DNA from: PALSA-555 sp036521915
GTDB taxonomy: Bacteria > Actinomycetota > Acidimicrobiia > IMCC26256 > PALSA-555
Reading direction: 5' to 3'
Length of the DNA stretch: 16,258 bases
NCBI GenBank assembly: GCA_036521915.1
Contig: DATDGU010000291.1
Span: 1-16,258 of the forward strand
This document shows, piece after piece, positions 13,568 to 16,258 of the stretch (positions within the stretch are counted from its first letter, which is position 1; each line of letters starts with the position of its first letter). Under the pieces are notes generated by a model, which saw only the letters and a list, made by a program, of their open reading frames with translations, had not been told where the DNA came from and ran no database searches. The position numbers and the translations under genes are program-made.

Positions 13568-14233
13568 TCAGGGGTTGAGCGCGGAAGGGCCGCCGCGGTA
13601 GGTGGCGACGAGCGACCGCAGGTCGGCGGCCTCGATCGCCTCGGCGGCCCGGCCGGCCCACTCGCCGGTCCGTTCCCCGGCGAGGGGACGGGTGACCCAC
13701 AGCCCGGCGACGCGCGCCAGCGCGGGCGCCTGCGCGTCGGCAAGGGACCGGCCCCCGCCCGGCCACACGTATGCGTTGACGGTGACCCGCTGCACGAAGC
13801 GGTGCTCGACCGGGAGCCCCTCGGTGCGGAGCCGCTGCACGACGAGCGAGGCGAGCGCGTGCAGCTCCCGGGTCCCGAGCGCGACGGAGGTCGCGAGCGG
13901 CGGGATCGTCGCCAGGACCGTCTTCATCGAGAACGAGAGCCGCGACCCGATGTTCACCACCCGGTTGGCCCACCGCCGGGAGACTCGCGCCAGGGCGGGG
14001 ACGACGAAGGTCGTCATCCCGGGCGCGATGGGGGTCTGCACGTGCGCGCGCACGTCCTCGGCGGTGTGGAGGTCCATCGGGTCGGCGACGGCGCGGGCGA
14101 CGACCGAGTCGAGGACGCTCTCGACCACGGCGTGGAGCCCCGTGGTGGAGCCGGCGGGCGCACGCGCCGCGGGTACGAGCTCGGGCGTGACCGGGGGGCG
14201 CCGGCGCTCGGGGTCGTCGTCCGCGGTCACCAT
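13568..14233 (-). CDS. Hypothetical protein, unrecognised family
   Basis: A 221-residue protein that I cannot place. After a charged, Pro-rich N-terminus there are moderately hydrophobic helices (GLHAVVESVLDSVVARAV, then TTFVVPALARVSRRWANR and SMKTVLATIPPLATSVA). A strand-like VTVNAYVWPGGGRSL and a helical C-terminus follow. There is no convincing signal peptide, no full-length membrane helix and no catalytic motif. ATG 14233 is preferred over GTG 14239 because TAGGTT lies exactly six bases upstream, as in the leaderless gene at 12943. It is transcribed in the same direction as the acyl-CoA synthetase upstream, 47 bases away, but appears to have its own promoter. It converges with the RSH-like gene, with only a short CGGG-TCA-CCCG hairpin between them (13547-13557). 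Confidence 0.65.
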   Translation of the reverse strand: MVTADDDPERRRPPVTPELVPAARAPAGSTTGLHAVVESVLDSVVARAVADPMDLHTAEDVRAHVQTPIAPGMTTFVVPALARVSRRWANRVVNIGSRLSFSMKTVLATIPPLATSVALGTRELHALASLVVQRLRTEGLPVEHRFVQRVTVNAYVWPGGGRSLADAQAPALARVAGLWVTRPLAGERTGEWAGRAAEAIEAADLRSLVATYRGGPSALNP

Positions 14234-14239
14234 GCCCAC

Positions 14240-14245
14240 AACCTA
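14240..14245 (-). promoter_or_regulatory. -10 box of leaderless hypothetical gene
   Basis: On the reverse strand TAGGTT lies six bases before ATG 14233, implying a leaderless transcript. It sits in the 47-base gap after the acyl-CoA synthetase gene. Confidence 0.45.
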
Positions 14246-14280
14246 TGGGCTCGACGGGCGGTCCCGAAGCGCGTGCGGGC

Positions 14281-15819
14281 TCAGATCTGGCGGCCGGTGC
14301 CGACCCAGTAGCGGTCGCGCAGCAGCCGCTTATACAGCTTGCCGGTCGGGTGGCGCGGCAGCTCGGCCTCGAAGTCGACGCCGCGGGGCACCTTGTAGCC
14401 CGCGAGGTGCGCGCGGCAGTAGTCGCGGAGCTCCTCGGCCAGCGCCTCCGAGGCCGCGACGCCGTCCTCGAGCTGGACGGCCGCCTGCACCGCCTCGCCG
14501 TACTCGTCGTCGGGCACACCGAACACGGCGACGTCGCGCACCACGGGGTGCGCGGCGAGCACCCCCTCGATCTCGGCCGGGTAGATGTTCACCCCGCCGG
14601 AGATGATCATGTCGATGCGCCGATCGGAGAGGTGCAGATAGCCCTCGTCGTCCAGGTAGCCGACGTCGCCGAGCGTGAAGACACCCGGGCTGCGGTGCGC
14701 CGCGGCCGTCTTGTCCGGGTCACCGTGGTACTCGAAATCGGTGCCGAGCGTGTTGCGGACGTACAGCGTGCCGACCTCCCCGACCTCGCACTCGGTGCCG
14801 TCGTCGCGCACGACGAGCACCTCGACGCTCGCCCACGGCTTCCCGACGCTCGTCGGGTGCGCGAGCCACTCCTCGGCGGTGATCGTCGAGAGCATCGCCC
14901 CCTCGGTGCCGCCGTAGTACTCGACGAGCACCGGACCCCACCACGTCAGCATCTGGCGCTTCACGTCCGGCGGGCACGGCGCGGCGCCGTGGTGCACGAT
15001 CTGGAGGCTCTCGCCCGAGAACCGGGCGCGCACGTCGTCCGGGAGGCGCAGGAGCCGCACGAGCTGGGTCGGCACGAGGTGCAGGTTCGTGACGTGCTCG
15101 CGGTCGATGAGCTCGAGCACCTCGGCGGCGTCGAAGCGGGCCCGGATCACGAGCGTCCCGCCCGCGAGCAGCGGGAACACCGCGAACGCCCACTGCGCCG
15201 AGTGGTAGGCGGGGCCGCAGAGCAGCGTGACCCCGTCGGTGGGCAGGCCCAGGTTCTCGATCGCGCCCTGGGTGATGAGGCCCCACGTCGAGGCAGGCAT
15301 CCCGGCGCGGGTCAGCATGTTGCGGACCCCCTTCGGGCGGCCGGTCGTGCCCGACGTGTAGAACATCGGCCCGGCCAGGACCTGCTCGGCCGGCTCGTCG
15401 GCCGGCTGCGCCGCGAGCCAGGCCTCGTAGCCGTCGTCGCCACTCGTCACCACCGAGACGTCGGAGGCGGCCTGCTCGGCGGCGGCGCGGGCAGCGGCGG
15501 CGTGCTCCGGATCGGTGAGCAGCACGCGCACTTCGGCGTCGTCGAGCACGTACGCGATCTCCTCGGCGATCCAGTGCCAGTTCAACGGCACGACGACGAC
15601 GCCGGCGTGCATGACCGCGCCGAGCACTTCGAAGAGCTCGACGCGGTTGGCACTCAGGACCGCGACGTGGTCACCGGCGCCGAGCCCGAGGCCGCGGAGC
15701 CCGTGGATGAGCCGGTTCACCCGCTCGTCGAACTCACGCCAGGTGCGGGTTGTGCGCTCGTCGACGAGCGCCGGCGTGTCCGCCTTGCGGGCGGCGATCG
15801 GCGCGAAGGCCTCGGCCAT
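14281..15819 (-). CDS. AMP-binding acyl-CoA synthetase (FadD-like)
   Basis: A 512-residue adenylate-forming ligase with every core motif: the P-loop MFYTSGTTGRPKGV (152-165), EYYGGTEGA (300-308), TLGDVGYLDDEGYLHLSDR (382-400), DMIISGGVNIYPAEIE (403-418) and HPTGKLYKR (490-498) with the catalytic lysine K494. The ending RLLRDRYWVGTGRQI is typical of mycobacterial-type acyl-CoA synthetases acting on fatty, steroid side-chain or other carboxylic acids. The reaction is acid + ATP + CoA to acyl-CoA + AMP + PPi. Substrate is not predictable here. ATG 15819 was chosen because MAEAFAP starts the domain at the normal place and a GAGG lies about nine bases upstream; the reading frame stays open upstream into the divergent gene. 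It is divergent from a second synthetase. Confidence 0.93.
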   Translation of the reverse strand: MAEAFAPIAARKADTPALVDERTTRTWREFDERVNRLIHGLRGLGLGAGDHVAVLSANRVELFEVLGAVMHAGVVVVPLNWHWIAEEIAYVLDDAEVRVLLTDPEHAAAARAAAEQAASDVSVVTSGDDGYEAWLAAQPADEPAEQVLAGPMFYTSGTTGRPKGVRNMLTRAGMPASTWGLITQGAIENLGLPTDGVTLLCGPAYHSAQWAFAVFPLLAGGTLVIRARFDAAEVLELIDREHVTNLHLVPTQLVRLLRLPDDVRARFSGESLQIVHHGAAPCPPDVKRQMLTWWGPVLVEYYGGTEGAMLSTITAEEWLAHPTSVGKPWASVEVLVVRDDGTECEVGEVGTLYVRNTLGTDFEYHGDPDKTAAAHRSPGVFTLGDVGYLDDEGYLHLSDRRIDMIISGGVNIYPAEIEGVLAAHPVVRDVAVFGVPDDEYGEAVQAAVQLEDGVAASEALAEELRDYCRAHLAGYKVPRGVDFEAELPRHPTGKLYKRLLRDRYWVGTGRQI

Positions 15820-15828
15820 GGGCGGCAG

Positions 15829-15857
15829 CCTCGCGCGCGAGGGGTCACACGTACACT
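15829..15857. promoter_or_regulatory. Palindromic operator candidate and -10 box between divergent acyl-CoA synthetases
   Basis: Between the two start codons (46 bases) lies a perfect 14-bp palindrome, CCTCGCGCGCGAGG (15829-15842). TACACT (15852-15857) follows as a TANNNT -10 box ending eight bases before GTG 15866. The palindrome covers the expected -35 position of the rightward gene and the leader of the leftward one. A dimeric repressor, for example of the TetR or FadR kind that often controls such genes, could bind here. No regulator gene is in the window. Confidence 0.45.
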
Positions 15858-15865
15858 GCCACGCC

Positions 15866-16258
15866 GTGCCGGGATGGAACTTCGCCGCCGTGTGGGAGCA
15901 GGTCGCGGCCGAGGTGCCGGACCGTGTCGCGCTCGTCTGCGGCGAGACCCGCCGGACCTGGCGCGAGTTCGAGGCGCGCTCGGCCCGGCTCGCGTCGCAC
16001 CTGTCGGGGCTCGGCGTCTCGGCCGGCGAGTCGCTCGCGATCGACCTCACGAACCGCATCGAGTACCTGGAGGCGTTCTTCGCCGCCCTGCGCCTCGGGG
16101 CGCGGCCGGCCAACGTGAACTACCGCTACCTCGCCGACGAGGTGCACTACGTGCTGGCCGATGCGGGCGCGCGCGTCTGCGTGCACGGCCCGGCGGTCGG
16201 CGCGGTCGTGGCCGACGCCGCTGCGCGCCTCCCCGCCGACGCGCGCCCGACGCTCCTC
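15866..16258 (+). CDS. AMP-binding acyl-CoA synthetase, N-terminal 131 residues (runs off right edge)
   Basis: The frame from GTG 15866 stays open to the last base. The product begins MPGWNFAAVWEQVAAEVPDR, then ALVCGETRRTWREFEARSAR (22-41), typical of the N-terminus of the AMP-binding family. GLGVSAGESLAIDLTNRIEY (49-68) and ALRLGARPANVNYRYLADEV (74-93) follow, including the conserved N-x-x-Y region. The ATP-binding loop and all catalytic motifs lie beyond the window, so activity cannot be judged. It is divergent from the complete synthetase on the left and clearly a paralogue at superfamily level (both share T-W-R-E-F in the first helix region). The GTG start fits a leaderless transcript from the TACACT box. 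Confidence 0.88.
   Translation, partial: MPGWNFAAVWEQVAAEVPDRVALVCGETRRTWREFEARSARLASHLSGLGVSAGESLAIDLTNRIEYLEAFFAALRLGARPANVNYRYLADEVHYVLADAGARVCVHGPAVGAVVADAAARLPADARPTLL

Noticed and set aside
1..16258. tRNA, rRNA, CRISPR arrays, transposases, integrases, phage genes
   Set aside because: No cloverleaf with a T-loop consensus, no rRNA signature, no regular direct repeats and no recombinase motifs were seen in either strand.

Overview
The window is chromosomal DNA from a very GC-rich actinobacterium (Actinomycetota). Codon third positions are almost all G or C, GTG starts are common, and several genes carry a TANNNT -10 box 5 to 8 bases before the start codon, the usual layout of leaderless actinobacterial mRNAs. 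Gene content (mycobacterial-type acyl-CoA synthetases, D-x-D-x-H amidohydrolases, a secreted coiled-coil glucosaminidase, a GT-C mannosyltransferase) fits a free-living soil or aquatic actinobacterium. Genus and species cannot be read from this window. No tRNA, rRNA, CRISPR array or insertion sequence was seen.

Region 1 (1-5962) looks like a catabolic locus. A hydantoinase B/oxoprolinase-family gene runs leftward off the edge. Divergent from it is a five-gene rightward group: a xylose-isomerase-like TIM-barrel protein, an Amidohydro_2 (ACMSD-like) protein, a PaaK-like CoA ligase, a second amidohydrolase that has lost most metal ligands, and a small histidine-rich protein of unknown function. 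The last four overlap at their ends and are almost certainly co-translated. The set suggests hydrolysis or decarboxylation plus CoA activation of an organic acid. The substrate is not visible.

Region 2 (6004-10023) is envelope and membrane biology. It holds a secreted glucosaminidase-type peptidoglycan hydrolase, three DUF421 (YetF-like) membrane proteins around a divergent promoter, and a COG4280-type membrane protein with two E-x-x-E motifs followed by a tiny membrane protein.

Region 3 (10066-13524) is mixed: a GT-C polyprenol-phosphate-mannose-type mannosyltransferase, a 264-base intergenic stretch, an internally deleted VOC (glyoxalase-like) gene, an aldo/keto reductase, and a protein that resembles the HD domain of RelA/SpoT-type hydrolases with its catalytic residues replaced.

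Region 4 (13568-16258) has an unrecognised conserved-looking protein and two divergent AMP-binding acyl-CoA synthetases. The second runs off the right edge. A perfect 14-bp palindrome lies between the synthetases. The strongest candidates for new biology are the co-translated amidohydrolase pair (one apparently catalytic, one degenerate) with its ligase and small histidine-rich partner, and the degenerate RSH-like HD protein.
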